Shown here: in pieces, positions 1 through 6,799 of the stretch
Layout of the letters: every line of letters begins with the position of its first letter
How positions within the stretch are numbered: position 1 is the first letter of the stretch
DNA from: JAFMIT01 sp044341215
GTDB lineage: Bacteria; Actinomycetota; Actinomycetes; S36-B12; UBA5976
Direction: 5' to 3'
Length of the DNA: 14,266 nucleotides
Assembly (NCBI GenBank): GCA_044341215.1
Contig: JBIISC010000024.1
Span: 1-14,266 of the forward strand
Translations under genes and position numbers: made by a program
Notes under the pieces: model-generated
Seen by the model: only the letters and a program-made list of their open reading frames with translations
Databases searched by the model: none
Told to the model about the DNA's origin: nothing

Positions 1-1041
1 GTTGAGTCGGTAATGAATTTGCCTAAAATGCGTGAGGAATTGGTGAATGTAGAGGCCGAAGCATCCGTACCTAACCTTTGGGACGACTCAGCCCATGCCC
101 AGTCCGTTACTTCACGTTTATCTTTCTTACAGTCAGAATTAAAAAAGGTTATGGCCTTACGCCAGCGCATTGATGACGCAGGTGTATTGCTAGATCTTGC
201 AGAATCTGAAGGCGACGCGGATTCGCATGGTGAAGTAGACAAAGAATTGAATGAACTCAAACACCTAGTTAGTGAGATTGAAGTTCGCACTTTATTGAAC
301 GGTGAATATGACATTCGTGAGGCGTTGATCACAATTCGATCTGAAGCCGGCGGCATTGACGCAGCTGACTGGGCGCAAATGTTGATGCGTATGTATCTGC
401 GTTATTGCGAACGCCATAACTGGCCAACCGATGTCTATGAAACTTCATATGCTGAAGAAGCTGGAATTAAATCAGCAACTTTTGCAGTGCATTCGCCTTA
501 TGCATATGGAATTCTGTCGGTTGAACAAGGCACACACCGTTTAGTGAGAATTTCTCCATTCGACAATCAAGGCAGACGGCAAACATCTTTTGCAGGTGTT
601 GAAGTAATTCCAGTAGTTGAACAAACTGATGCAATCGCTATTCCCGATGATGACATTCGAGTTGATGTCTATCGTTCGTCAGGTCCAGGGGGTCAAGGCG
701 TTAACACCACGGATTCCGCAGTGCGATTGACTCACGTTCCAACAGGCATCGTGGTGTCATGCCAAAACGAACGATCACAATTGCAAAACAAAGCCACAGC
801 AATGAATATTTTGATGGCCAAAATTCTCGAACGCAAAAGGCAAGAAGATCAGACCAAGATTGATGCGCTGAAGGGGGACTCAGCAGGTTCCTGGGGAACT
901 CAAATGCGCAACTACGTTCTCCATCCGTACCAAATGGTCAAGGATGCCCGCACCGATTACGAAACTGGAAATACCCAGGCGGTGCTCGATGGCGAGATTG
1001 ATGCATTCATCGAAGCTGGAATTCGCTGGCGCAAACGGTAA
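1..1041 (+). CDS. prfB: Peptide chain release factor 2 (RF2), 5'-truncated by the window edge
   Basis: Class I release factor that recognises UGA/UAA in the ribosomal A site and triggers peptidyl-tRNA hydrolysis. Numbering from the first in-frame ATG (position 13), the RF2-type codon-recognition tripeptide SPF is at residues 181-183 and the catalytic GGQ loop at 226-228, inside the conserved stretch RSSGPGGQGVN. SPF rather than PxT marks RF2, not RF1. The frame is open through position 1 with no stop, and actinobacterial RF2 has a further N-terminal helix before this point, so the true start lies outside the window and the ATG at 13 is probably internal. Any programmed frameshift near codon 25 would also lie outside and cannot be judged. 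The position before ftsE is the usual actinobacterial order. Identity is secure; the start is unknown. Confidence 0.95.
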   Translation, partial: VESVMNLPKMREELVNVEAEASVPNLWDDSAHAQSVTSRLSFLQSELKKVMALRQRIDDAGVLLDLAESEGDADSHGEVDKELNELKHLVSEIEVRTLLNGEYDIREALITIRSEAGGIDAADWAQMLMRMYLRYCERHNWPTDVYETSYAEEAGIKSATFAVHSPYAYGILSVEQGTHRLVRISPFDNQGRRQTSFAGVEVIPVVEQTDAIAIPDDDIRVDVYRSSGPGGQGVNTTDSAVRLTHVPTGIVVSCQNERSQLQNKATAMNILMAKILERKRQEDQTKIDALKGDSAGSWGTQMRNYVLHPYQMVKDARTDYETGNTQAVLDGEIDAFIEAGIRWRKR

Positions 1042-1113
1042 GAGTTCAGCCAATATTGAGGCATTTGACCGTATTTAGTGGCGTCATTCGGCTGTTTAGC
1101 CGCCTCACCGCTC

Positions 1114-1119
1114 TAAACT
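1114..1119 (+). promoter_or_regulatory. Candidate -10 element for the ftsEX operon
   Basis: TAAACT fits the actinobacterial TANNNT -10 pattern in the 114-nt gap between prfB and ftsE. It would give a transcript starting about 30 nt before the ftsE start. No convincing -35 is seen. A small hairpin (CGGCT-GTTT-AGCCG, 1089-1102) lies just upstream, but it has no T-run and is not a clear prfB terminator. Confidence 0.3.
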
Positions 1120-1155
1120 GCCCCTCGTCGTATCCGAGCTTCCCAAGGTGAGATT

Positions 1156-1845
1156 TTGATTCGTTTTGACCATGTAAGCAAACTCCATAAAGGCGCATCC
1201 CGCTCAGCGCTAGAGGACGTTTGTGTAGATATTGAACGCGGTGAGTTTGTATTCCTTGTGGGTGCATCAGGTTCAGGCAAGTCGACCTTTTTGCGACTTC
1301 TTCTTAGAGAAGAACGCCCGACAGCAGGAACCGTCTGGGTGGCAGGTAAAGATCTAAACAAACTTACTAACTGGAAAGTGCCGGCTTTGCGTCGCCAAAT
1401 CGGTTGCGTGTTTCAAGACTTCCGACTTTTGCCAAATCGCACCGTGGCTGGAAACGTCGCCTTCGCTCTAGAAGTTATTGGCACCCCTCGTGATGAAATC
1501 AAAGAAGTTGTACCAAACGTACTTGAACTTGTTGGTTTAACCGGGAAAGAAGATTCTTACCCAAATGAAATCTCTGGTGGTGAACAACAAAGAGTTGCGA
1601 TTGCACGTGCATTTGTTAATCGTCCATCAATCTTGATTGCAGACGAACCAACCGGAAACTTAGATCCAGAAACATCAATCGGCATTATGAAACTTTTAGA
1701 CCGCATTAACAAGATTGGAACTACAGTTGTAATGGCGACTCACGATGTTGCAATTGTTGACCAAATGAGAAAGCGTGTTATCGAAATTGACACAGGCCAT
1801 GTTGTTCGCGACCAGTCCCGTGGTGTTTACGGAATGGGTGCCTAA
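1156..1845 (+). CDS. ftsE: Cell-division ATP-binding protein FtsE
   Basis: Cytoplasmic ABC ATPase that pairs with FtsX at the division site and couples ATP hydrolysis to activation of peptidoglycan hydrolases outside the cell. At 229 aa it has the family length. All ABC motifs are present: Walker A GASGSGKST (36-44), Q-loop Q87, signature SGGEQQR (140-146), Walker B ILIADEP (159-165) and H-loop H196. The start is a TTG preceded by AAGGTGAG (1145-1152), and the N-terminus MIRFDHVSK matches the family. The stop codon shares its last base with the ftsX ATG (TAATG), indicating translational coupling. Identity is certain. Confidence 0.97.
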   Translation: MIRFDHVSKLHKGASRSALEDVCVDIERGEFVFLVGASGSGKSTFLRLLLREERPTAGTVWVAGKDLNKLTNWKVPALRRQIGCVFQDFRLLPNRTVAGNVAFALEVIGTPRDEIKEVVPNVLELVGLTGKEDSYPNEISGGEQQRVAIARAFVNRPSILIADEPTGNLDPETSIGIMKLLDRINKIGTTVVMATHDVAIVDQMRKRVIEIDTGHVVRDQSRGVYGMGA

Positions 1846-2753
1846 TGCGATTTAGCTACCTCGTAAAAGAAGTATCAACTGGACTTCGCCGAAATCTTAC
1901 TCTTTCACTAGCTGTGATAATTACGGTTGCAGTTTCCCTATCACTGTTTGGTTCTGCATTATTAATCAATGCACAGGTAAATAAAATGAAGGACTACTGG
2001 TTTGATCGAGTTGAAGTATCCATATTCTTATGTGGAAGTATTTCAGATTCTCCAAACTGCATCGACGGTGCAATTAGTGAGGAAGAAAAAGGCCAAATTC
2101 GCTCAGACCTGCAGGGCATGACCGACATTGTTGACACTGTTTTCTATGAATCAAAAGAGCAAGCGCTCCTTAGATTCAAAGAGCAATTCAAGAATTCACC
2201 TATTGCAGACACGGCATCCGCTGAGCAAATGCCAGAGTCTTTCCGGGTGAAATTAATAGATCCAACTAAGTTTGCAGTTATTGAAGGCGCATTCGGTTTG
2301 CGCCCTGGAATCGAACAGGTAGTCGACCAACGTCAAACTTTGCAGAAGTTGTTTGATGCATTAGGCGGACTGCAAAAACTTGCTCAAGCTATTGCTGGTG
2401 TGATGATTCTCGTTACTATCCTCTTGATTTCAAATACCATGCGAGTAGCTGCATACAACCGCCGTCGCGAAACTGGAATTATGCGTTTGGTTGGTGCAAG
2501 CAATTTCACTATCCAACTCCCGTTCCTCTTAGAAGCAGCAGTTGCCGCAGCAATCGGTTCAACGGTTGCAGTTGGCGCTCTTGTCGCTAGCAAGATTTTC
2601 TTAATTGACCAAACGCTTGCAAAAACATTTACGTTCACCACCTTCATAGGCTGGGAAGCTATCTATTCAGTTATCCCAATCATGCTAGGGGCGGGTGTTG
2701 GTTTAGCAGTTTTGGCAGCGGGCACGACGCTTCGGAAATACTTGAAGGTTTAA
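1845..2753 (+). CDS. ftsX: Cell-division membrane protein FtsX
   Basis: Permease-like partner of FtsE. The 302-residue layout is typical: a cytoplasmic N-terminus, TM1 at about 20-41, an extracytoplasmic domain (about 43-175), then three TM helices (about 180-200, 228-252 and 272-295). The N-terminal MRFSYLVKEVSTGLRRN and the RRRETGIMRLVGAS stretch after TM2 are typical of the family. The extracytoplasmic loop should bind the coiled coil of a wall hydrolase. The only two cysteines, C63 and C72, both lie at the start of this loop and could form a disulfide. The gene overlaps ftsE by one base and is followed after 1 nt by the M23 peptidase gene, so the three are very likely one transcript. Confidence 0.95.
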   Translation: MRFSYLVKEVSTGLRRNLTLSLAVIITVAVSLSLFGSALLINAQVNKMKDYWFDRVEVSIFLCGSISDSPNCIDGAISEEEKGQIRSDLQGMTDIVDTVFYESKEQALLRFKEQFKNSPIADTASAEQMPESFRVKLIDPTKFAVIEGAFGLRPGIEQVVDQRQTLQKLFDALGGLQKLAQAIAGVMILVTILLISNTMRVAAYNRRRETGIMRLVGASNFTIQLPFLLEAAVAAAIGSTVAVGALVASKIFLIDQTLAKTFTFTTFIGWEAIYSVIPIMLGAGVGLAVLAAGTTLRKYLKV

Positions 2754-2754
2754 T

Positions 2755-3969
2755 ATGCGTAAACTCCTAGCCTCCCTAATAGCTATAACACTGCTTACAA
2801 CACTTGCTGCAACAGCGGATGCAACCTTTGCGACAAAAGATTCTCTCAAAAATCAAATCGAAGACGCAGGGGATGCGGTTGATGAAGCAAATGCCAAAGT
2901 AACGAAAGCGCTACGTGCATACAACAAAGCAGCTTCAGCCTTACCAGCTGCCCGAGAGCGACTACGGGTTGCAAACTTAAATCTTTCAAGGGCAGAAAGC
3001 GCACATCAAACTGCAGTAAATGATCTTGCAAAATCAACTTCTGCCACGGTCCGCGCCGAAGATAATTTGAGCGTCACACAATCAAATTTGTCTACTCAAA
3101 ACATAGAAGTTTCAAAACTTGTGAACATGATGTATCGGCAAGGGCCACTTTCTGAACTAAGTATCATCTTTAGCACCGAATCTCCATCTGAATTTACAAC
3201 TCGCATTCAAATTGTTAAGTCCTGGTTTGATAGCAAAACAGCACAAATAAATCAGCTAACCAAAACACGTGAAGACTTGATTCAAAAGAAAAAGGCTCTT
3301 CAAGAACTTGTCCAAGACAATGTAAAGAAAAAGGCTGATGCTCAAGCAAAAGTTTTGACAGCGGAAGAGGCAGCTGCTGAAGCAAGGTCTGCTCAAGCTG
3401 CAGTCAACAAGATTGTCAAAGATCGAAAAGCTGCTTTTGATGAAGCAAAAAAGTACAAAGCAGCAGTCCAAAAGCGTTATGACAAACTGAAGAAAGAACA
3501 GCAGCGCCTCAAAAACATTGCTAAGAAAAACAATGGCAAAGGCAAGAATCTTGATCCATCAGACCAATTCCTTTGGCCAGTTGCTGGTGCCCAGAAAACT
3601 TCTAACGCAGGCATGCGCCTTCATCCAATCTTTAACATTTGGCGTTGCCACGCAGGCATTGACCTCGGTGCACCTACTGGTGCAAAGATCCGTGCCACCG
3701 AGGATGCTGTGGTGGCTGACGTTGGTTGGTCGACCGGTTACGGCAACTACGTAATGCTGGCGCACGGAAAAGGAATTACTTCCTTCTACGCCCACATGAG
3801 TCAGAAAATGGCGAAAGATGGTGAGAGCGTTTCCCGCGGAGAAACAATTGGTTTAGTTGGTTCGACTGGTTGGGCAACCGGTCCACACTTGCACTTTGAG
3901 ATTCGTGTTTATGGTGAACTTTATGACCCAATGGGTTGGTATGGACACTCAAAAAAGAAGATTTGCTAA
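2755..3969 (+). CDS. Secreted coiled-coil M23 (LytM-type) peptidoglycan endopeptidase, likely FtsEX effector
   Basis: Predicted exported zinc metallopeptidase that cleaves peptidoglycan crosslinks at the septum. It has a signal peptide (residues 1 to about 23, AxA-type site ADA), a long Lys/Ala/Glu-rich coiled-coil region (about 28-260), a short basic linker, and a C-terminal M23 domain (about 270-400). The active site is complete: zinc ligands H299, D303 (HAGID) and H380, with catalytic H347 and H378 (HLHFE). It is therefore probably a real hydrolase and not a degenerate EnvC-like activator, although the coiled-coil-plus-LytM plan resembles EnvC. The ATG begins 1 nt after the ftsX stop, with GAAGG (2744-2748) as ribosome site. 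The only cysteines are C298, next to a zinc ligand, and the terminal C404. The FtsX partnership is inferred from synteny and architecture. Confidence 0.9.
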   Translation: MRKLLASLIAITLLTTLAATADATFATKDSLKNQIEDAGDAVDEANAKVTKALRAYNKAASALPAARERLRVANLNLSRAESAHQTAVNDLAKSTSATVRAEDNLSVTQSNLSTQNIEVSKLVNMMYRQGPLSELSIIFSTESPSEFTTRIQIVKSWFDSKTAQINQLTKTREDLIQKKKALQELVQDNVKKKADAQAKVLTAEEAAAEARSAQAAVNKIVKDRKAAFDEAKKYKAAVQKRYDKLKKEQQRLKNIAKKNNGKGKNLDPSDQFLWPVAGAQKTSNAGMRLHPIFNIWRCHAGIDLGAPTGAKIRATEDAVVADVGWSTGYGNYVMLAHGKGITSFYAHMSQKMAKDGESVSRGETIGLVGSTGWATGPHLHFEIRVYGELYDPMGWYGHSKKKIC

Positions 3970-4001
3970 CGCAGGTTTTTAAGGTCAAACATACTTTCCG
4001 C

Positions 4002-4007
4002 TAGTCT
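4002..4007 (+). promoter_or_regulatory. Leaderless-type -10 element for smpB
   Basis: TAGTCT matches TANNNT and ends 7 nt before the smpB ATG. Transcription would therefore begin at or next to the start codon. No Shine-Dalgarno sequence precedes the ATG, which fits a leaderless mRNA. The -35 is weak (TTAAGG near 3979-3984). Confidence 0.55.
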
Positions 4008-4014
4008 CGGCTCT

Positions 4015-4491
4015 ATGGCCAAGGAAACTGGACGCAAACTTATTGCGCAGAACAAAAAGGCCCGTCATGATTTCTCGATTGAAGAGGTTTATGAGGCGGG
4101 TCTTGTTCTTGTAGGCACTGAAGTGAAATCACTTCGCCTAGGAAGAGCTTCCTTAATCGATGGGTTCGTCATGGTCGATGGTGGGGAAGCTTTCCTACAC
4201 AGCATTCACATTCCTGAATACGAACAAGGAACGTGGACCAATCATGAGCCAACTCGAAAGCGCAAACTGCTTTTACATGCCGATGAGATTCGCAAGATCA
4301 GTATTGCTGTTTCACGCCAGGGATTTACGATCATTCCACTTTCAATCTACTTCAAAGATGGTCGGGTAAAAGTTGAAATCGGTCTGGCCAAGGGACGCAA
4401 AACCCACGACAAGCGCCAGGCTATTGCCGAGCGCGACGTGAAAAGGGAACTAAGCCGAGTCGAAGGTCGACGCTCAAAAGGTATGAAATAA
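4015..4491 (+). CDS. smpB: SsrA-binding protein SmpB
   Basis: RNA-binding protein that carries tmRNA to stalled ribosomes for trans-translation. The 158 residues match the family length and contain its hallmarks: the N-terminal KLIAQNKKARHDF, the GTEVKSLR strand (about 34-41), the LLLH segment, and a basic C-terminal tail (GRKTHDKR onward) that enters the decoding centre. The ATG at 4015 gives the expected N-terminus and is probably read from a leaderless mRNA. Its RNA partner ssrA lies 112 nt downstream on the same strand, so both components of the rescue system are encoded together. Certain. Confidence 0.97.
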   Translation: MAKETGRKLIAQNKKARHDFSIEEVYEAGLVLVGTEVKSLRLGRASLIDGFVMVDGGEAFLHSIHIPEYEQGTWTNHEPTRKRKLLLHADEIRKISIAVSRQGFTIIPLSIYFKDGRVKVEIGLAKGRKTHDKRQAIAERDVKRELSRVEGRRSKGMK

Positions 4492-4499
4492 GCACTGTT

Positions 4500-4578
4500 T
4501 TCCACTATTTTAGTTTTCGATTTCGTATGGGTCAGTAAAAGGGTTTACCCTTCTCCATATCAAAACTAAATAGTGGAA
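4500..4578. repeat. 79-nt imperfect inverted repeat between smpB and ssrA
   Basis: The left arm (4500-4521) begins TTCCACTATTTTAGTTTT. The right arm (4559-4578) is its near-perfect reverse complement, ATCAAAACTAAATAGTGGAA, with two single-base differences in length. Inside are a second pairing (TATGG 4526-4530 with CCATA 4555-4559) and a central hairpin AAGGG-TTTA-CCCTT (4539-4552). As RNA it would fold into one long stem. It has no terminal T-run, so it is not an ordinary intrinsic terminator. It fills most of the spacer and overlaps the place where the ssrA promoter should be (a weak candidate is TTTACC, 17 nt, TAAATA at 4544-4572). Function unknown. Confidence 0.75.
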
Positions 4579-4603
4579 TCAATAAAACGATTCTCACACC
4601 CAT

Positions 4604-4972
4604 GGGGGTGACAGGTTTCGACGGTGAGCGTCGAGACGGGAGAAGCGGGCAGAGAAGTTGTGGTGATCTCTTAAACCATCTACAAAAAATATAAGTGCCA
4701 ATTCACAGCGCACTGACTTTGCTCTAGCTGCATAGCTAAAGCCTTAAAAAGTCCGGAAACCTAGCCCTGCTGTCGGGTTAGAACTTTCCGCCGTTTGACA
4801 GCTCACCGAGGAGTCCGGTCGCGGGGCTTTAAGGAAAATCAAACAGCGGCTTGGACTGCGTAACCTCATGGGCCACAAGGAATGAGGTAGTCGAGAACGC
4901 GTTACAGAGGCTGCGCCCGGAGAAGACCCTGATCTATGTCATCGGACCCGAGTTCGATTCTCGGCACCTCCA
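4604..4972 (+). ncRNA. ssrA: Transfer-messenger RNA (tmRNA)
   Basis: Acts as both tRNA and mRNA to release stalled ribosomes and tag the nascent chain for proteolysis, together with SmpB. The 5' end GGGGGTG (4604-4610) pairs with CACCTCC (4965-4971) as a 7-bp acceptor stem. The third pair is G·U, the alanyl-tRNA synthetase identity element. The T arm is CCGAG-TTCGATT-CTCGG (4948-4964), and the D-like GACAGGTTTCGAC follows the 5' acceptor strand. The tag frame is at 4697-4735. A one-piece molecule of about 369 nt has the usual length. After discriminator A4972 the genome reads CGA, so CCA must be added after processing. The 5' end is set by pairing and would be made by RNase P. Confidence 0.96.
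4697..4735 (+). other. tmRNA proteolysis-tag reading frame
   Basis: Resume codon GCC follows the conserved ATAAGT context. Translation gives A-NSQRTDFALAA and ends at TAG. The ALAA C-terminus is the ClpXP-type degron, and the tag aligns with the mycobacterial one as recalled (ADSHQRDYALAA). This frame is read only after the ribosome switches from the stalled mRNA. Confidence 0.92.
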
Positions 4973-4976
4973 CGAA

Positions 4977-5011
4977 CAAAAAAGGCTCTCGGTTTTCTGA
5001 GAGCCTTTTTG
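4977..5011. terminator. Intrinsic terminator after ssrA, probably bidirectional
   Basis: GGCTCTC (4984-4990), an 8-nt loop, and GAGAGCC (4999-5005), flanked by A6 on the left and T5 on the right. This is a strong hairpin with a T-run on either strand. It ends ssrA transcription and lies 1 nt from the stop codon of the convergent gene at 5013-5321, so it probably serves both. Confidence 0.92.
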
Positions 5012-5012
5012 T

Positions 5013-5321
5013 TTATGGATAAATAAGGTTTCCATCACCATATTCGCTGGTGACTTCACTGATCACAATCTTGTATCCCTTATACCAGTTGTCTACTTTT
5101 TGTTTGGCGGATAGGTGTTGTGGATACCGTGCTAGTAGTTGGACTGATTCCATGTCTTGAAAGAAGTAGATTGCGTTTGAAATCGTTTTATCTGCTGAAT
5201 AAAAAGTGTGGTTGCTGATAAACCCAGGTAGTGACTTTGCGTGCTCTGCGATTTGATTGTCTAAAGTATGAAACTCAACATCGTAGCTTCCAGGCTCGAA
5301 TACGAACTGACAGCAAATCAT
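5013..5321 (-). CDS. Small ABM-fold (antibiotic biosynthesis monooxygenase-like) protein
   Basis: A 102-residue protein that reads like a dimeric alpha/beta-barrel ABM domain. The N-terminal strand (MICCQFVFEPGSYD) is followed by a helix (about 17-31), then LPGF, strands, and a C-terminal YPQHLSAKQKVDNWYKGYKIVISEV with the HP/PxHL-type helix and final strand seen in this group. Such proteins include quinol-type monooxygenases and heme-degrading enzymes, but the substrate cannot be read here. A longer frame reaches 5507, but this start is preferred: the family alignment begins here, and TATGCT (5328-5333, minus strand) ends 6 nt before the ATG, a leaderless layout. It faces away from the acyltransferase gene at 5420. 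Fold assignment moderate, function open. Confidence 0.7.
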   Translation of the reverse strand: MICCQFVFEPGSYDVEFHTLDNQIAEHAKSLPGFISNHTFYSADKTISNAIYFFQDMESVQLLARYPQHLSAKQKVDNWYKGYKIVISEVTSEYGDGNLIYP

Positions 5322-5327
5322 GTTGAG

Positions 5328-5333
5328 AGCATA
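5328..5333 (-). promoter_or_regulatory. Leaderless-type -10 element for the ABM-fold gene
   Basis: On the minus strand TATGCT lies 6 nt before the ATG at 5321. No Shine-Dalgarno sequence is present there, supporting a leaderless transcript and the short form of the protein. No good -35 is visible. Confidence 0.5.
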
Positions 5334-5410
5334 CAACGAGGGTTTCTCTAATTTTGGTGTGTTACTCGCTTTATGTGCGGGGGCATTGCCTAAAGTTCCC
5401 CAAGACAGGT

Positions 5411-5417
5411 AGGAGGA
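5411..5417 (+). promoter_or_regulatory. Ribosome binding site that sets the acyltransferase start
   Basis: AGGAGGA, a near-perfect Shine-Dalgarno, ends 2 nt before the ATG at 5420 (6 nt if only the AGG core at 5411-5413 is counted). It selects this ATG over an upstream in-frame ATG at 5354 that has no such site. A TAAAGT at 5391-5396 could be the -10 of the transcript. Confidence 0.7.
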
Positions 5418-5419
5418 AT

Positions 5420-6799
5420 ATGTTGAAACTATTTCCACCATTGCCAAACGTGTCGTTGGGTCCAGATGCATCCAAGCGGGATATTGCACTCGATGTGATC
5501 CGCGCATGGTCCCTATTGATTGTTGTGTTTGGCCATTTGTTCATGGAAATCATTGACTGGTCAAGTGATATTCCATACACAGGGAACACCTTGTCTTCAG
5601 GTTCGAACTGGCCATATGTGACTTGGCTCCTTCAAGTGATGCCACTGTTTTTCGTTGCTGGTGGCGCAGTGAACTTTGGAAGTTACGCCCGTTCCACTGG
5701 AACCTACAACCAGTGGATTTGGCAACGCGTGAAACGATTGATGAAGCCAACTTCAGTTTTTCTCTTGACGATGTGTGCTGCCTTTACGATTTTGACATTT
5801 ACAGTCGATACCCAGGTAACCGATGCACTTGTTAGTGGAGTTAGTGGCCCACTTTGGTTCTTGTCGGTTTATGTTCTTGTGACAGCACTAACTCCTCTTA
5901 CATCTAAGTGGTGGCAAAAGAACGGTCTTTTCTCGATACTCACTTTGTTTGTGGTTGCGGTTTTAGTAGATGTAGTTCGACTGCAAGTTGCTTCAGCTGC
6001 AGGTGTTTTGAATCTAATTGTTATCTGGGTGATGGTTCACCAGCTTGGTTATTGGTATAGCAGAGGAGTTCAGAGGAATCACGCAATAATGATGATTGTG
6101 GTTGGACTACTCAATAACTTTGCATTAACGCAAGTTTTGAAGTGGTATCCAACTTCACTGGTTGGAATTCCAACCGAGCCAATCTCAAATATGGCACCAC
6201 CAACAATAGTTCTGATGTTTCATTCCATATTTCTTTTTGGCTTATTCAACCTTCTTGCTCCCAAATTCAAAGTCTGGTTTGCTCGCGAGAGAGCTTTCCG
6301 CATCACAACGCATGCAGGTATGTTGGCAATGACTATCTATCTCTGGCACATGTCAATCTTGGTTTTGTGGCTTTCGATACTACATAGATTGAATCTTGAT
6401 CTCCCAGTTCAATTACTAACAGCAGAAAGATCTGATGGGCTCCGAGTTTTAATCGTGGCACCCGATGGTTTCCCATATTGGCAAGGATTCCTGATGTCAA
6501 CAATTTGTTTTGGCGCAATCTTGTTTGTTGTTGTGCGAAATCTTTGGCCCCTCGAGTTTATGAAGTTGCCATGGTTTGACACAGAGCCAGAAAGACTGTC
6601 ACATTCAAGAATACGTTCGATAACTGGTGTAGCTATGGTTTCTATAGGTCTATTGGCAGTTTCCGGCAGTGGGTTTTCTGGTTTCCCATTCGCGGTCCAC
6701 GAGGCTTTTGGCTTCCAGCTCAATACTGCTTACGCAATAATTGCCATATTCGGTGGGTTGGGACTTCTGCGCCAACCGTCTCCTGCTAAAAGCGACTAA
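5420..6799 (+). CDS. Acyltransferase-3 family multi-pass membrane protein
   Basis: A 459-residue integral membrane protein with about 11-12 hydrophobic helices, fitting the acyltransferase-3 (OafA-like) family. These enzymes move acyl groups, often acetyl, across the membrane onto sugars or lipids of the cell surface. The conserved R-x10-H motif is present (R28 to H39, in the first helix, IRAWSLLIVVFGHLF). Other family features are the MPLFFVAGGAVN segment after the second helix, the basic stretch RVKRLMKPT, GPLWFLSVY, and YLWHMSIL near the C-terminus. There is no SGNH domain. The start is fixed by the strong Shine-Dalgarno at 5411-5417. The 3' end overlaps the stop codon of the convergent HAD gene by 3 nt. 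The acceptor substrate cannot be told; no glycan or lipid cluster is adjacent. Confidence 0.82.
   Translation: MLKLFPPLPNVSLGPDASKRDIALDVIRAWSLLIVVFGHLFMEIIDWSSDIPYTGNTLSSGSNWPYVTWLLQVMPLFFVAGGAVNFGSYARSTGTYNQWIWQRVKRLMKPTSVFLLTMCAAFTILTFTVDTQVTDALVSGVSGPLWFLSVYVLVTALTPLTSKWWQKNGLFSILTLFVVAVLVDVVRLQVASAAGVLNLIVIWVMVHQLGYWYSRGVQRNHAIMMIVVGLLNNFALTQVLKWYPTSLVGIPTEPISNMAPPTIVLMFHSIFLFGLFNLLAPKFKVWFARERAFRITTHAGMLAMTIYLWHMSILVLWLSILHRLNLDLPVQLLTAERSDGLRVLIVAPDGFPYWQGFLMSTICFGAILFVVVRNLWPLEFMKLPWFDTEPERLSHSRIRSITGVAMVSIGLLAVSGSGFSGFPFAVHEAFGFQLNTAYAIIAIFGGLGLLRQPSPAKSD

Noticed and set aside
13..15. ATG as the true start of prfB
   Set aside because: The frame is open to position 1, and the RF2 family has more N-terminal sequence, so the gene is more likely cut by the window edge.
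1080..1106. Hairpin after prfB as a terminator
   Set aside because: The short 5-bp stem has no T-run; left as an unassigned small structure.
4940..5012. Attachment-site duplication from an element integrated in ssrA
   Set aside because: No second copy of the tmRNA 3' end was seen downstream, and no integrase or transposase gene is present.
5354..5419. Upstream start for the acyltransferase
   Set aside because: No ribosome site there. AGGAGGA directly precedes the ATG at 5420, and the shorter N-terminus suits the family.
5322..5507. N-terminal extension of the ABM-fold gene (164-aa form)
   Set aside because: The extension does not look like family sequence, overlaps the acyltransferase start region, and lacks a ribosome site. 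The leaderless -10 supports the ATG at 5321.
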